The notes beneath the pieces are model-generated. The model made no database searches, was not told the origin of the DNA, and was given only the letters and a program-made list of their open reading frames with translations. Positions 25,356 through 34,526 of a stretch of DNA of 64,000 bases are shown here, piece after piece; the stretch's first letter is position 1; the number at the start of each line of letters is the position of its first letter. The stretch spans positions 1 through 64,000 of the forward strand of contig CAZIVP010000005.1 of NCBI GenBank assembly GCA_964542915.1, in the 5' to 3' direction. The stretch is from CAZIVP01 sp964542915. GTDB lineage: Bacteria; Calditrichota; Calditrichia; Calditrichales; Calditrichaceae. A program made the position numbers and the translations under genes.

Positions 25356-27818
25356 ATGTCAACATCGCTTCGGTCAATCCTTCTAAAGACCGGTTCGCCA
25401 GCGGTTCTCACGCTAGTCATCGCCTTCATGATTTCAGGTTGTTCGCACGCACCGGAGTCGTTTCGAAAAAGTTTCCGGGCCGGTGCGCCCGCCGATACCG
25501 TCATCGAGATGGGCTCGGTCCGCTACAAATACGAAATCATTGGCAAAGAGGACGGCGGCGTAAAAATACGGTCGCAATTCCTCTCCAATCCCAATCCGCG
25601 CTTCGAGGACAAAACCATGACCTGTATCGTCGACAACAAGCAACCCTTCGAACAGGCGATTAAAGACCTTTCCAATTGCACAGGCGAACTAAAAGAACTG
25701 TTAAGCGCTCAGACCGACCGCATGTCCGGGCAAACCAAACAAACGCAACCATCTGCCAACGCCCCCTGCCGGGCTTGGGATGACTGGACCCATTTCCTCT
25801 ATCGCTCCCGGATTTACGACCAACTACAGGACGGCGATGCCATCTGGATGGCCACCAGCGGGGGACTGCTCCGGTACAACCGCTCCGACGATTCGTTTTC
25901 CGCCTACACCAAAGCAAACGCGCCTCTGCCGGGCAACAGCGTGCACGTGTTGGCGCAGAGCGCAGACGGTTCGCTCTGGCTCGGCAGCGCTGCGCGAAGT
26001 AATTCCGGGGCGCTGGACGGCTACGCATACGGATTGGTCCACTTTTACCCGGGCGAACCGCAGAAATGCAAACGTTTCAGGGCTGAAAATTCGCCGTTGC
26101 CCGCCAACGTCATCACGGCGCTGGCGACGGACGCCAACGACGCTTTATGGGTTGCCACCGAAGACGGCGGTTTGCTGCGCCGGAACAGCGACGGCCAATG
26201 GAATGTCCTCAGCGAAGACAACCTCTATCTACCGGAGTCCAACATCAACGCCATGGCATTCGCTGCGAACGGCGTGGTTTGGTTTGGCACACAACACCGC
26301 GGCGTCGTCCGGTACGATCCCAACCGGAAACAGGCCAAAGAACGCTGGACGATCTTTAATGAAAAAGAACACGGACTCCAATCCGACGCTATCCGGGATA
26401 TCGCAATCGATAAAGCCGGCAATATCTGGGTTGTATTGAATTACGGTCAGGGCGTCAACCTCCTCCGTCCGTCGGGGTCCGTAACGGTTCCGGGCGTTTT
26501 ACGGCATCGGCCCGAAACGCTGGACGCCTTAGGCAAGGGACCGGACGGATTCATCTGGCTGTCCGCCGAGGAAGGTCTTTGGAAAATCGCCGGGCCTGGC
26601 AATCTCCGGTTTATACCGTTCAAACCGAAAATGCCGGTCCACAGGGATATCAAAACAACCTACTCCGTATCCGTTGATGAGCGCTCCGTATGGCTCGGCC
26701 GCTACCGCGGCCTGGCGCAGGTGTCCCGTAACGGAACGATTCAGTCTTTTCACGACCACGTCGCTCTGGGTTTTCCATCTTATGAAATTTCCGCTATGGC
26801 AACGTCAAAAGAAGGCGACCACTGGTTCGGTATCGGCATGAGTACGATCGGCCGGTATGACGCCGACGGGCAATGGACCTTCTGGCGGGGTGACGAGGGC
26901 GGAGCGCCGGTGCAAGCCGACGGCGACCGCCTGCGGATCAGGTTTATTCTGCCGCGCGACGACGGCTCGCTTTTGCTTGGCGCTTACGGCGGCCTCTACG
27001 CCTTTTCTCCGGCCGGCCCATCCTCTTCAAAGCTTCCGTTGAAAGGCTTGACGGAAGCGGCGACTTCCGAGCTACAGCGTACCACCTTTCGCGACGCGGC
27101 GAGCGATCAAAACGGCGGCGTATGGCTGGCCGCAAATCACGGTCTGTTATATATGCAATCCGATGGTAGTTTCAAACAGTACACGCCGGATAATTCTGGT
27201 CTTCCCGCAGCCAAAATATACGATCTTGAATACGACGGCGAAGGCCGGCTCTGGATCGGTACGGAAAAAGGGCTCGTTCAGATGTCGCCGCAAAGTGAGA
27301 CGTTCAATGTCTGGCACGGGGAGATCAATGAAGACATTGAGATCGAAGAGGTAACCTCGCTGGCGACGGACCAATCGAACCGCGTGTATTTCCCGATTAC
27401 CCATTCATCCGACGGCGGTGTGAATCGTTTTAATCCCGATACGAAACAGTGGCGGGAATTTCCGGTCAGAGCGGAAGGCAACCGTATCAACGCCCGCCAG
27501 CACTGGTTTATGGACGTTACCTCCAACCTGGCCATGGATGCACAGGGACGTATCTGGATGGGCGTAAAGAAGAAGGAGGAATACAAGGTGTCGGGCCTGG
27601 CGGTATTTTTCGATGGGCAATGGAAAATGTATCGCGGGCAAAATAGTGGTTTGCCGAGAGAGGGCAAGATCAAACGCTTGTGGATCGATGACGCCGACCG
27701 TATCTGGATCAATCTCGTCTCCTTTTCCAGCGGCGGGAGTCACGGCAATGGTCTCCTGCAATTCCGGCCGCCGGACGCTTCGCAACATTTACTGGAACAT
27801 ATATATTCAACGCCGTAG
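25356..27818 (+). CDS. Two-component-regulator-propeller lipoprotein (820 aa)
   Basis: A lipoprotein signal with lipobox ISGC (Cys29) is followed by about 120 residues of unique sequence, then some 12-14 Reg_prop-type blades. Each blade has the rhythm I-A-D-G-LW-GT-GGL-RY: for example WMATSGGLLRYN, ALATDANDALWVATEDGGLLRR and LEYDGEGRLWIGTEKGLVQ. Such propellers form the sensor part of hybrid histidine kinases in Bacteroidetes, but here no kinase or membrane segment follows, so this is a free surface or periplasmic propeller. AAGGAG stands 9 bases before the ATG. A second propeller lipoprotein gene follows after 33 bp. Confidence 0.88.
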   Translation: MSTSLRSILLKTGSPAVLTLVIAFMISGCSHAPESFRKSFRAGAPADTVIEMGSVRYKYEIIGKEDGGVKIRSQFLSNPNPRFEDKTMTCIVDNKQPFEQAIKDLSNCTGELKELLSAQTDRMSGQTKQTQPSANAPCRAWDDWTHFLYRSRIYDQLQDGDAIWMATSGGLLRYNRSDDSFSAYTKANAPLPGNSVHVLAQSADGSLWLGSAARSNSGALDGYAYGLVHFYPGEPQKCKRFRAENSPLPANVITALATDANDALWVATEDGGLLRRNSDGQWNVLSEDNLYLPESNINAMAFAANGVVWFGTQHRGVVRYDPNRKQAKERWTIFNEKEHGLQSDAIRDIAIDKAGNIWVVLNYGQGVNLLRPSGSVTVPGVLRHRPETLDALGKGPDGFIWLSAEEGLWKIAGPGNLRFIPFKPKMPVHRDIKTTYSVSVDERSVWLGRYRGLAQVSRNGTIQSFHDHVALGFPSYEISAMATSKEGDHWFGIGMSTIGRYDADGQWTFWRGDEGGAPVQADGDRLRIRFILPRDDGSLLLGAYGGLYAFSPAGPSSSKLPLKGLTEAATSELQRTTFRDAASDQNGGVWLAANHGLLYMQSDGSFKQYTPDNSGLPAAKIYDLEYDGEGRLWIGTEKGLVQMSPQSETFNVWHGEINEDIEIEEVTSLATDQSNRVYFPITHSSDGGVNRFNPDTKQWREFPVRAEGNRINARQHWFMDVTSNLAMDAQGRIWMGVKKKEEYKVSGLAVFFDGQWKMYRGQNSGLPREGKIKRLWIDDADRIWINLVSFSSGGSHGNGLLQFRPPDASQHLLEHIYSTP

Positions 27819-27851
27819 CCGATCACAAGTAGTGTAAATACAAACAAAGCG

Positions 27852-29951
27852 ATGGATCATAAAATGTTCAAATCCTGTTTAGTTCACACCGCCTCTCTGG
27901 CGCGCATTCTTTTAATCGCCGTTGGATTCTTCACATTTATATCTTGCGGACCGCAAAAGGAATCAAGCGCGCTCGAAGCCGTTAACGCCCTGCAATCCAA
28001 ACCGTTTGATCCGGAAAAATGGGCTAACTTCACCGGCGGCTCACGCGTAAACGCCATCACACGGGCCGGCGGCAAAATATGGGCGGCGACGAAAGGAAAT
28101 TTAGTGCAGATCGACCCCGCTTCCGGTAAGAAAGTTTTTTACAACGAAGCCAATTCGGGTTTACCCGATTCATGGATTAACGAAGTTGCGGCGGATTCGG
28201 CGGGCGATTTATGGCTGGGCTTCAGTAATTATTATAAAATTTTCCGTTTCCGGCCCGCCGCCCCAAAGCAGCGGCAATGGACCCTCTTTCGGGAAGAGCC
28301 TCGCGCAGCCTTTGCAGGCAATCCTGTCGAGTGTATTGCGCCCGCCGGAGACGGGGGCTTATGGATCGCACACCGCTCCAAATTTGCCTATGTCAGCCCC
28401 GGCCCCGAACGGACCATCGAAGTGTATGACGCCTACGAAGGCTTTCAAAAGAAGGAGCAACTCAAAGACGTTCGCGGCTTCGACGCCATGGCGGTGGACG
28501 CCGGCGGCATCCTTTGGATCGCCGCTGCTTCCTCCCATCTTGTGCGCTTCGATCACCGGCAACATCTCTGGGAAGCCATCCGGATCGGCGGCGATCAAAA
28601 CGGACATTTCGATGTTCAGGATATGGCGATCGGACCGCAGGGCCATATTTGGCTGGCGGCCGAACAGGGCATCCTCCGCTTTCGGGAAAATCAATGGAGC
28701 ATTTACGACCGTACCAATATCGATGTACCGGATTTTGAAACGCGCGGACGCAGTGAAACAGCGCTCGATGTTCACTCGATTGACGCCGCAGAAAACGGGT
28801 CTTTGTACGCCGCTAGCGAACACGGCCTGCTCGTTTACAAAAACGAGGGCTGGGCGTATCTGTTCGATTTTGAGCTGACGCCTGATCATGAAGTTACCAG
28901 CCTGCTGGCTGAGAACGATCGGTTATGGGTGGGCAACGACGCCTTCGGCTTGATCGAGCTGGCTACGCCGGCGCGTACGCAAAACCATTCTTCGGGAATT
29001 AAAAAAGGCCCGTGGACGGACGGCTGGACAATAAAACGGCATCACTGTTCACCGCTCCATTTTCAGGTGGACCGCGTGCCTCATATTTGCGCCGCTCCCG
29101 ACGGCGCCGTCTGGATCGGCAACGATTTTATTCGCAACTTTGGCGCCCTTCGTTTCCATCCGGACAGCACCAAACCGCTTGTTTACAACAAAATCAACGC
29201 TCCGTTGCCCGATAACAAAATCGCCGATATAGCGGTCGCTCCCGACGGTACGCCCTGGTTTGTTACAACCGAAGGCATTATGTATCCGGAGAAAAACGGC
29301 GGCTGGCGCACTTATCATCCGGAAAATTCCGGCCTGCCCGACAATCCCACCGATCTCAAAATCGATGGGGCCGGGACCGTTTACGCCGCCACAAATAAAG
29401 GTTTGGCCATGTTTGACGGTCAACGTTGGTCAGCCGATGTACCGGGAATGGATGTGAAGGAAATCGCCCTCGGTCCCGATCGCAGCGTCTGGGTATTAAG
29501 CGAACGAAAGGCGGCGCGCTATGACGGTTCGGAGTGGACGGTTTACGATCCGGGCGACGGCGGCGTCCGGACGGGCAACGGTCTGGAATCCATTTACGTC
29601 GATCAAAACGGCGACGCCTGGATCGGGATCGACGCGGTGCGCACGATGGGACTTGCCCGTGTGAGCAAGAACGGCGATTGGCAGAGCTTCGGGGAAGCGC
29701 CCGGCAGCACCGTTTACGGCGTGGTGGAGGATCAAAACGGCAATTTGTGGACCGGAAGCTGGAACGGCGGATTGAACCGCTACCGACCGCAAAAGTCGGG
29801 ACGCAACGCATGGCAGACGTTTAATCCCGGCAACAGCCCGCTGCCCAGCGAAAATGTGATCGCACTGGAAGTGGACAGCAATGGCAACCTTTGGATCGGC
29901 AACCGCGAAGGCGGGCTTACGGTTTATAATCCGGATGGCCTCGCATTTTGA
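27852..29951 (+). CDS. Second propeller lipoprotein (699 aa), paralogue of the preceding gene
   Basis: The lipobox is ISCG (Cys at about residue 32). From about residue 55 to the end it consists of Reg_prop blades: VNAITRAGGKIWAATKGNLVQID, EVAADSAGDLWLGF, ALEVDSNGNLWIGNREGGLTVYNPDG. Phrase-level similarity to the 25356 product (NSGLPD/NSGLPA, then WIG and EGGL) indicates an old duplication. No signalling domain is attached. It starts 33 bp after its neighbour without a strong ribosome site, so the two are probably one operon. A binding or scaffold role at the outer membrane is inferred. Confidence 0.87.
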   Translation: MDHKMFKSCLVHTASLARILLIAVGFFTFISCGPQKESSALEAVNALQSKPFDPEKWANFTGGSRVNAITRAGGKIWAATKGNLVQIDPASGKKVFYNEANSGLPDSWINEVAADSAGDLWLGFSNYYKIFRFRPAAPKQRQWTLFREEPRAAFAGNPVECIAPAGDGGLWIAHRSKFAYVSPGPERTIEVYDAYEGFQKKEQLKDVRGFDAMAVDAGGILWIAAASSHLVRFDHRQHLWEAIRIGGDQNGHFDVQDMAIGPQGHIWLAAEQGILRFRENQWSIYDRTNIDVPDFETRGRSETALDVHSIDAAENGSLYAASEHGLLVYKNEGWAYLFDFELTPDHEVTSLLAENDRLWVGNDAFGLIELATPARTQNHSSGIKKGPWTDGWTIKRHHCSPLHFQVDRVPHICAAPDGAVWIGNDFIRNFGALRFHPDSTKPLVYNKINAPLPDNKIADIAVAPDGTPWFVTTEGIMYPEKNGGWRTYHPENSGLPDNPTDLKIDGAGTVYAATNKGLAMFDGQRWSADVPGMDVKEIALGPDRSVWVLSERKAARYDGSEWTVYDPGDGGVRTGNGLESIYVDQNGDAWIGIDAVRTMGLARVSKNGDWQSFGEAPGSTVYGVVEDQNGNLWTGSWNGGLNRYRPQKSGRNAWQTFNPGNSPLPSENVIALEVDSNGNLWIGNREGGLTVYNPDGLAF

Positions 29952-30050
29952 AGTTTGCGGTCAATACAGTTTTTGCTGCAAAAGCGCCAATAGCGCAAAA
30001 CAAATGATTAAAACGCCTTATTAAAATCGTTACATTAAAAGGATGCTTTT

Positions 30051-30149
30051 ATGAGATGCGGGTTCGTTCTGTTAATCCTGCTATCCATTGCCCGTCCGCC
30101 GCTGCCGGCGCGGGATCATCTCAATACCGCGCTTCAAACGTTGTTCTGA
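30051..30149 (+). CDS. 32-residue signal-peptide-like mini-protein or gene remnant
   Basis: ATG 30051 follows a good AAAAGGATG ribosome site. The reading MRCGFVLLILLSIARPPLPARDHLNTALQTLF has a hydrophobic signal-like core and then stops. It may be the start of a decayed exported protein or a small peptide gene. The rest of this 411-bp gap (29952-30362) holds no gene but contains the promoter and operator of the ABC transporter operon at its right end. Confidence 0.35.
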   Translation: MRCGFVLLILLSIARPPLPARDHLNTALQTLF

Positions 30150-30303
30150 AAATATTCAGGCCGACAATGAACGCAAAGGGTTCGTTCTCTCTATCCTGAA
30201 CCCCGAGCCCCCATTTATTTTTTACCCCCAATTGGAACCGTCCATATATTTCATTGATCAGCGATTGTTAAATTGTTTTCCCTGCTTAAAAAACCGTTTG
30301 CAT

Positions 30304-30341
30304 TTGACCACAAAAGTTTTCATTTTTTGTAAGCGTTTACA
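30304..30341 (+). promoter_or_regulatory. LacI-type operator (and weak -35) before the sugar ABC operon
   Basis: TGTAAGCGTTTACA (30328-30341) differs by one base from the perfect palindrome TGTAAACGTTTACA found at the regulator gene and before the CBM9 gene. TTGACC at 30304-30309 could be the -35 element, which would place the operator over the -10 region. It lies 21 bp before the binding-protein start. Confidence 0.75.
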
Positions 30342-30362
30342 CCATGATTAGAAGCAAGCCAC

Positions 30363-31661
30363 ATGATCAGCAAGTTTCTTAAAATACCCGGTTTACTTTG
30401 TGTTTCAATTTTGTTCATGCTCGCCTGCGGCGGCGTTTCAGATGAGCAGTCGGTCGAGATCCGATTTTGGGCGATGGGCGCCGAAGGTGAAAAGGTAAAA
30501 AACCTGATGCCCGAATTCGGGCGTTTGCATCCGCACATCAACGTCAAGGTACAGATGTTCCCCTGGACTGCGGCGCAGGAAAAGCTGATAACCGCCTTCG
30601 CAAGCGATAACCTGCCGGATGTGTTTCAACTGGGCAACACCTGGATTCCGCAATTCGTGGCGCTCGACGCGCTGGTCAATTTGGATCCCCGGATTAAGCG
30701 CACCGATAAAATCAAACCCAAGTATTATTTCGACGGAATCTGGTCAACCAACGCCATTGCGGATCACATGTACGGAATCCCCTGGTACGTGGACACCCGT
30801 GTGCTGTTTTATCGCTCCGACATTCTGCGGCAAGCCGGGTTTCGGCGTCCGCCGCGTACATGGCAGGAACTCTTGCGCCAATGCCATGCAATCAAAAACA
30901 TTCTGAATGAAAACCAATACCCGATTTTCTTACCGACCAATGAATGGTCTATCTTTGTGATCTTCGCGCTTCAAAACGGAGCCGAAATTCTGGACAGCAA
31001 TCATTCGTACGGCGCCTTCAGCGATTCGAATTTCAAGGAAGCCTTCACATTCCTCATGCAATTCTATGAGGAAGAACTAACGCCTTTAAGTCTGTCCGAA
31101 GTTAGCAATGTTCACCAGGCCTTCGCCGAAGGATACATCAACATGTATATATCCGGTCCCTGGAATATCCCGGAATTTAAAGAATGGATGGACGGCGCAT
31201 TAACCGACAAATGGAAAACCGCGCCGCTTCCGGGCAAAAACGATTATCCCGGTGTGTCGCTGGCGGGCGGCTCCAGCCTCGTCATGTCGAGTAAGTCAAA
31301 ACACAAACAACAGGCATGGGAATTAATTCAATATCTCGCGCGACCTTCGGTGCAATTTGAGTTTTATCGTTTAAGCAACGATTTGCCCGCCCGGAAAGAG
31401 ACCTGGGGTAACCCTGTTTTTAAAAACGATCCGCATATGAATGCTTTTTATCTACAGTTTCAAAACGTGCATGCCACTCCTAAGGTGCCCGAGTGGGAGC
31501 AGATCGCCTTTTCAAAGATCCAGCAGTATGCGGAACTGGCGGCCCGAAATGTTTTGTCCGTGGATGAATGCTTGCAGCGTCTGGATGCGGATGTGAACAA
31601 CATTCTGGAAAAGCGGCGGTGGTTGCTAAAACAAAGGATTTCAGAGGAATCGTTTAAGTGA
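30363..31661 (+). CDS. Sugar ABC transporter substrate-binding lipoprotein
   Basis: 432 residues of the extracellular solute-binding protein family 1 (MalE/UgpB type). The lipobox is MLACGG (Cys at about residue 22), then the typical opening VEIRFWAMGAEGEKVKNLMPEF---HPHINVKVQMFPW, the LPDVFQLGNTW loop, YGIPWYVDTRVLFYRSD and the late VSLAGGSSLVMSSKSKHKQQAWELIQYL segment. It delivers an oligosaccharide to the two permeases that follow. It is the first gene of the LacI-controlled operon, and its stop overlaps the GTG start of the first permease. The glycosidase neighbours suggest a beta-gluco-oligosaccharide as ligand. Confidence 0.93.
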   Translation: MISKFLKIPGLLCVSILFMLACGGVSDEQSVEIRFWAMGAEGEKVKNLMPEFGRLHPHINVKVQMFPWTAAQEKLITAFASDNLPDVFQLGNTWIPQFVALDALVNLDPRIKRTDKIKPKYYFDGIWSTNAIADHMYGIPWYVDTRVLFYRSDILRQAGFRRPPRTWQELLRQCHAIKNILNENQYPIFLPTNEWSIFVIFALQNGAEILDSNHSYGAFSDSNFKEAFTFLMQFYEEELTPLSLSEVSNVHQAFAEGYINMYISGPWNIPEFKEWMDGALTDKWKTAPLPGKNDYPGVSLAGGSSLVMSSKSKHKQQAWELIQYLARPSVQFEFYRLSNDLPARKETWGNPVFKNDPHMNAFYLQFQNVHATPKVPEWEQIAFSKIQQYAELAARNVLSVDECLQRLDADVNNILEKRRWLLKQRISEESFK

Positions 31662-32533
31662 ATTTTAAAATTCCGCCATATATCTATTTTTTGGCGCCGG
31701 CGTTGACGGCCATCTTTACCTTCCTCTTCATTCCGGTATTGGTCGCGTTTCTGATGAGTTTTACGGATTTTGATATATACGCCCTCGCCGATTTTTCCAC
31801 CGCCCGGTTTATCGGCTTAAAAAATTATATCTCGCTTTTAAACGACCCGCTCTTCTGGCAGTCCCTGTTGAACACGTTTTATTTTGTTCTTGTCGCCGGA
31901 CCGTTAAATGTGGGGATCGCGCTCGGTGCTGCACTGTTGTTAAATTCCAGGTTGGTTCGCTTTAAAGCGGTCTTCCGGCTGGTTTATTTTCTTCCGGTGA
32001 TCACAACCCTGGTCGCGATTGCCATTGTTTGGCGATTCATCTACCATCCGCGCTTCGGTATTCTGAATTATCTTTTGGGTTTTTTGGGTCTAAATCCGAT
32101 TGATTGGCTCGGAGATCCTCTCTGGGCCATGCCCGCAATCATCCTGATGTCCGTGTGGAAAAATTTCGGATATAATATGATTATTTATCTGGCGGGTCTT
32201 CAAAACATCCCGGACGCTCTCTATGAAGCGGCTTCCATCGAAGGTGCCAACGCCTGGCAGACATTCTGGCGCATTACCTTCCCGATGTTGGCCCCGACTA
32301 CGATTTTTGTCGGCATCATTACCATGATCGGTTTTTTTCAGTTATTCACCGAACCCTATGTTATGACCCAGGGCGGGCCGGTCAATAAAACCCTGAGTAT
32401 TGTCCTCTATATGTATCAGGAGGGTTTTCGATGGTGGCATATGGGCTATGCCGCGGCCATCGCGTTTGTACTTTTTGTGATTATTTTTATCTTCACCCTC
32501 CTGCAACTGCGATTTCAGAAGGATCGTGAATGA
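31658..32533 (+). CDS. Sugar ABC transporter permease, MalF type
   Basis: 291 residues with six predicted membrane helices (first at about 8-32, last at about 260-282). The EAA loop that contacts the ATPase reads YEAASIEGANAWQTFWRITFPML. The phrase YVMTQGGPVNKTLSIVLYMYQEGF is characteristic of CUT1 carbohydrate permeases. Translation starts at GTG within GTGA, overlapping the binding-protein stop by 4 bp, and ends overlapping the next permease. No ATP-binding gene is present in the operon, so a shared MsmK/MalK-type ATPase from elsewhere is needed. Confidence 0.95.
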   Translation: MNFKIPPYIYFLAPALTAIFTFLFIPVLVAFLMSFTDFDIYALADFSTARFIGLKNYISLLNDPLFWQSLLNTFYFVLVAGPLNVGIALGAALLLNSRLVRFKAVFRLVYFLPVITTLVAIAIVWRFIYHPRFGILNYLLGFLGLNPIDWLGDPLWAMPAIILMSVWKNFGYNMIIYLAGLQNIPDALYEAASIEGANAWQTFWRITFPMLAPTTIFVGIITMIGFFQLFTEPYVMTQGGPVNKTLSIVLYMYQEGFRWWHMGYAAAIAFVLFVIIFIFTLLQLRFQKDRE

Positions 32534-33345
32534 ATGTAAAAAAATTTACACTTTACGCCTTTTTGATCATAAGCGGCGTACTTACGTTTTTACCGTTCTG
32601 GTGGATGGTCATGGCTTCTTTTATGCCGGACGGCCAGGCGTCGGTGTATCCGCCGCCTTTGATCCCCGAACAATTCACCCTGCACCAATTTTACACCCTT
32701 CTCAAACGCCTGAATGTGGCCCGGTATTTTTTTAACAGCATGTTTCTGGCAGTAACCATAACGTGTATTTCCCTGTTCTTTAATTCAATGGCCGGATACG
32801 CTTTTGCCAAATACCGCTTTAAGGGCAAAAATCAATTGTTCAAACTATTGTTAAGCTCGATGATTATTCCCGCACAGGTTACCATGCTGCCGTTGTTCCT
32901 GATGTTGAAATCCATCGGCGTAATCAATACGTACCTGGCGATCATCATACCGGGATTGGCCAATATTTTCGGCATATTCCTGATTCGCCAGTATGCCTTC
33001 AGCATCCCGGACAGTTTAATCGAAGCGGCGCGCATGGACGGCGCCTCCGATTTTCAGATATACTATCGAATTATTCTTCCCCTTTGTGTTCCCATTTTGG
33101 TGACCCTTGGCTTGTTTACCTTTTTAGCCGTCTGGAATGATTTTATGTGGCCGCTGATCGCCCTAACCGATAATGAGATGTATACCATGCCTGTGGCGTT
33201 GGCTAACCTGATGGGCGAACACACGCGGGATCCGGAATTAATGATGGCCGGTTCGTTTATCACGGTATTACCGGTGATCGTCGTATTTTTGTTTTTGCAA
33301 CGTTTCTACATCCGGGGCATTATGCTGAGCGGCGTGAAAGAGTGA
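32530..33345 (+). CDS. Sugar ABC transporter permease, MalG type
   Basis: 271 residues with six membrane helices and the EAA loop IEAARMDGASDFQIYYRIILPLC. The C-terminus FLFLQRFYIRGIMLSGVKE is the usual ending of MalG-like CUT1 permeases. It overlaps the MalF-type gene by 4 bp (ATGA), which indicates tight coupling. It pairs with the preceding permease to form the inner-membrane channel. It is the last gene before the regulator's own promoter. Confidence 0.95.
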   Translation: MNVKKFTLYAFLIISGVLTFLPFWWMVMASFMPDGQASVYPPPLIPEQFTLHQFYTLLKRLNVARYFFNSMFLAVTITCISLFFNSMAGYAFAKYRFKGKNQLFKLLLSSMIIPAQVTMLPLFLMLKSIGVINTYLAIIIPGLANIFGIFLIRQYAFSIPDSLIEAARMDGASDFQIYYRIILPLCVPILVTLGLFTFLAVWNDFMWPLIALTDNEMYTMPVALANLMGEHTRDPELMMAGSFITVLPVIVVFLFLQRFYIRGIMLSGVKE

Positions 33346-33352
33346 AATTGAT

Positions 33353-33398
33353 TTGACTTGAAAATAAGCCGGATTTATATTGATGTAAACGTTTACAT
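33353..33398 (+). promoter_or_regulatory. Promoter and operator of the LacI-type regulator gene
   Basis: TTGACT (33353-33358), 17-bp spacer, TATATT (33376-33381): a good sigma-70-type promoter. The perfect 16-bp palindrome ATGTAAACGTTTACAT (33383-33398) lies directly behind the -10 box over the expected start point. This is the arrangement for autorepression by the LacI-family protein encoded next. Confidence 0.88.
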
Positions 33399-33416
33399 GT
33401 ATGAAAGGAATCGGAA

Positions 33417-34442
33417 TTGGCCAATATCCATTTAATTGCCGAACGTTGCAGCGTCTCCATCGCAACGGTATCGAGAGTGCTGAACAATAAGGGGCCGGTC
33501 AAGGAACAAACAAGACAAAGAATATTACAGGTGGCCCGGGAGCTGAATTACAAGCCCAATTCGATCGCACGAGGGCTGTCGCGCCAAAAAACGGATACCA
33601 TCGGCGTCATCCTCCCGGAGCTGGTGGATGAATTCTTTATGGATATTATTCATGGCATGGATGAAGTCGCACACAAATACGGCAAGTATCTTTTGGTGTC
33701 CAGCTCTCACTCGCAACGCAATGACATTGAAACTATCTTTGATTTTATGATCAGCGGCCGGGTGGACGGCGTTATCATCATGGCGCCTGGCATGGACGAA
33801 CAGATGCTCGGCGTCATTAAAAACAATAAACGGCCGGTCGTCTTCCTCAATTGTGGTTTGCAAAATGAAAATCTAATCCGCTTTGGTATCGATAATTACA
33901 ACGGCGCCCGCCAGATCGTGCGCCACCTGCTTAGCCATGAATATCGTAAAATAGCAATGGTCAAGGGGCCGGAAGGCAACGTGGATGCCGAGGCGCGCTG
34001 GCAGGGCTTTCAAGACGAATTGCGTGCCAATGACGTCCCTTGCGAGGATCAATGGATCATCGAAGGAAAGTTTACGCTTCGGTCGGGCTATTACGCTTTT
34101 ATCCGGCTTATGGGTTTGGCGGAACGGCCCCAGGCAATATTCTTCGCAAATGATATGATGGCTTTGGGCGCCTATCATGCCGCGCACCATCTTAAAATAA
34201 CGTTTCCGAACGATGTCGCCATTGCCGGTTTTGATGATGTATTCACCAGCAGCATCGTACAGCCGCGCCTGACGACGGTGCACATCCCCATTACCGATCT
34301 GGGGCAAAAATCGATGGAATTTCTGATCAAACGGATCGAAGAGGGCGACAATCAGCAAGGTTACGAAGAAATCTTATCCACGGGCTTAATCATCGGCGAA
34401 TCCTGTGGTTGCGTTCAAAACTTTAGTCCCGTCGCTTCCTGA
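33417..34442 (+). CDS. LacI-family transcriptional regulator
   Basis: 341 residues starting at TTG 33417, which is supported by AAAGGA 7 bases upstream and by the match of the second residue onward to the family (ANIHLIAERCSVSIATVSRVLNNKG). The helix-turn-helix and hinge helix (LNYKPNSIARGLSRQKT) bind the minor-groove CG of TGTAAACGTTTACA. The periplasmic-binding-protein-like core (about 60-335) has TIGVILPELVDEFF, GRVDGVIIMAP, FFANDMMALGAYHA and AIAGFDDVFTSSIVQPRLTTVHIP. Its operators stand before its own gene, the ABC operon and the CBM9/TonB region, so it is a local sugar repressor (or activator), with the imported sugar as likely effector. Confidence 0.94.
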   Translation: MANIHLIAERCSVSIATVSRVLNNKGPVKEQTRQRILQVARELNYKPNSIARGLSRQKTDTIGVILPELVDEFFMDIIHGMDEVAHKYGKYLLVSSSHSQRNDIETIFDFMISGRVDGVIIMAPGMDEQMLGVIKNNKRPVVFLNCGLQNENLIRFGIDNYNGARQIVRHLLSHEYRKIAMVKGPEGNVDAEARWQGFQDELRANDVPCEDQWIIEGKFTLRSGYYAFIRLMGLAERPQAIFFANDMMALGAYHAAHHLKITFPNDVAIAGFDDVFTSSIVQPRLTTVHIPITDLGQKSMEFLIKRIEEGDNQQGYEEILSTGLIIGESCGCVQNFSPVAS

Positions 34443-34526
34443 CACCTGTTTGCGAAAACAGGTCCCTGAGTGGACGACGCGTTGTTAAGCAAATACATGA
34501 CAAACCGCTTCGGAGATCATTAGTAA

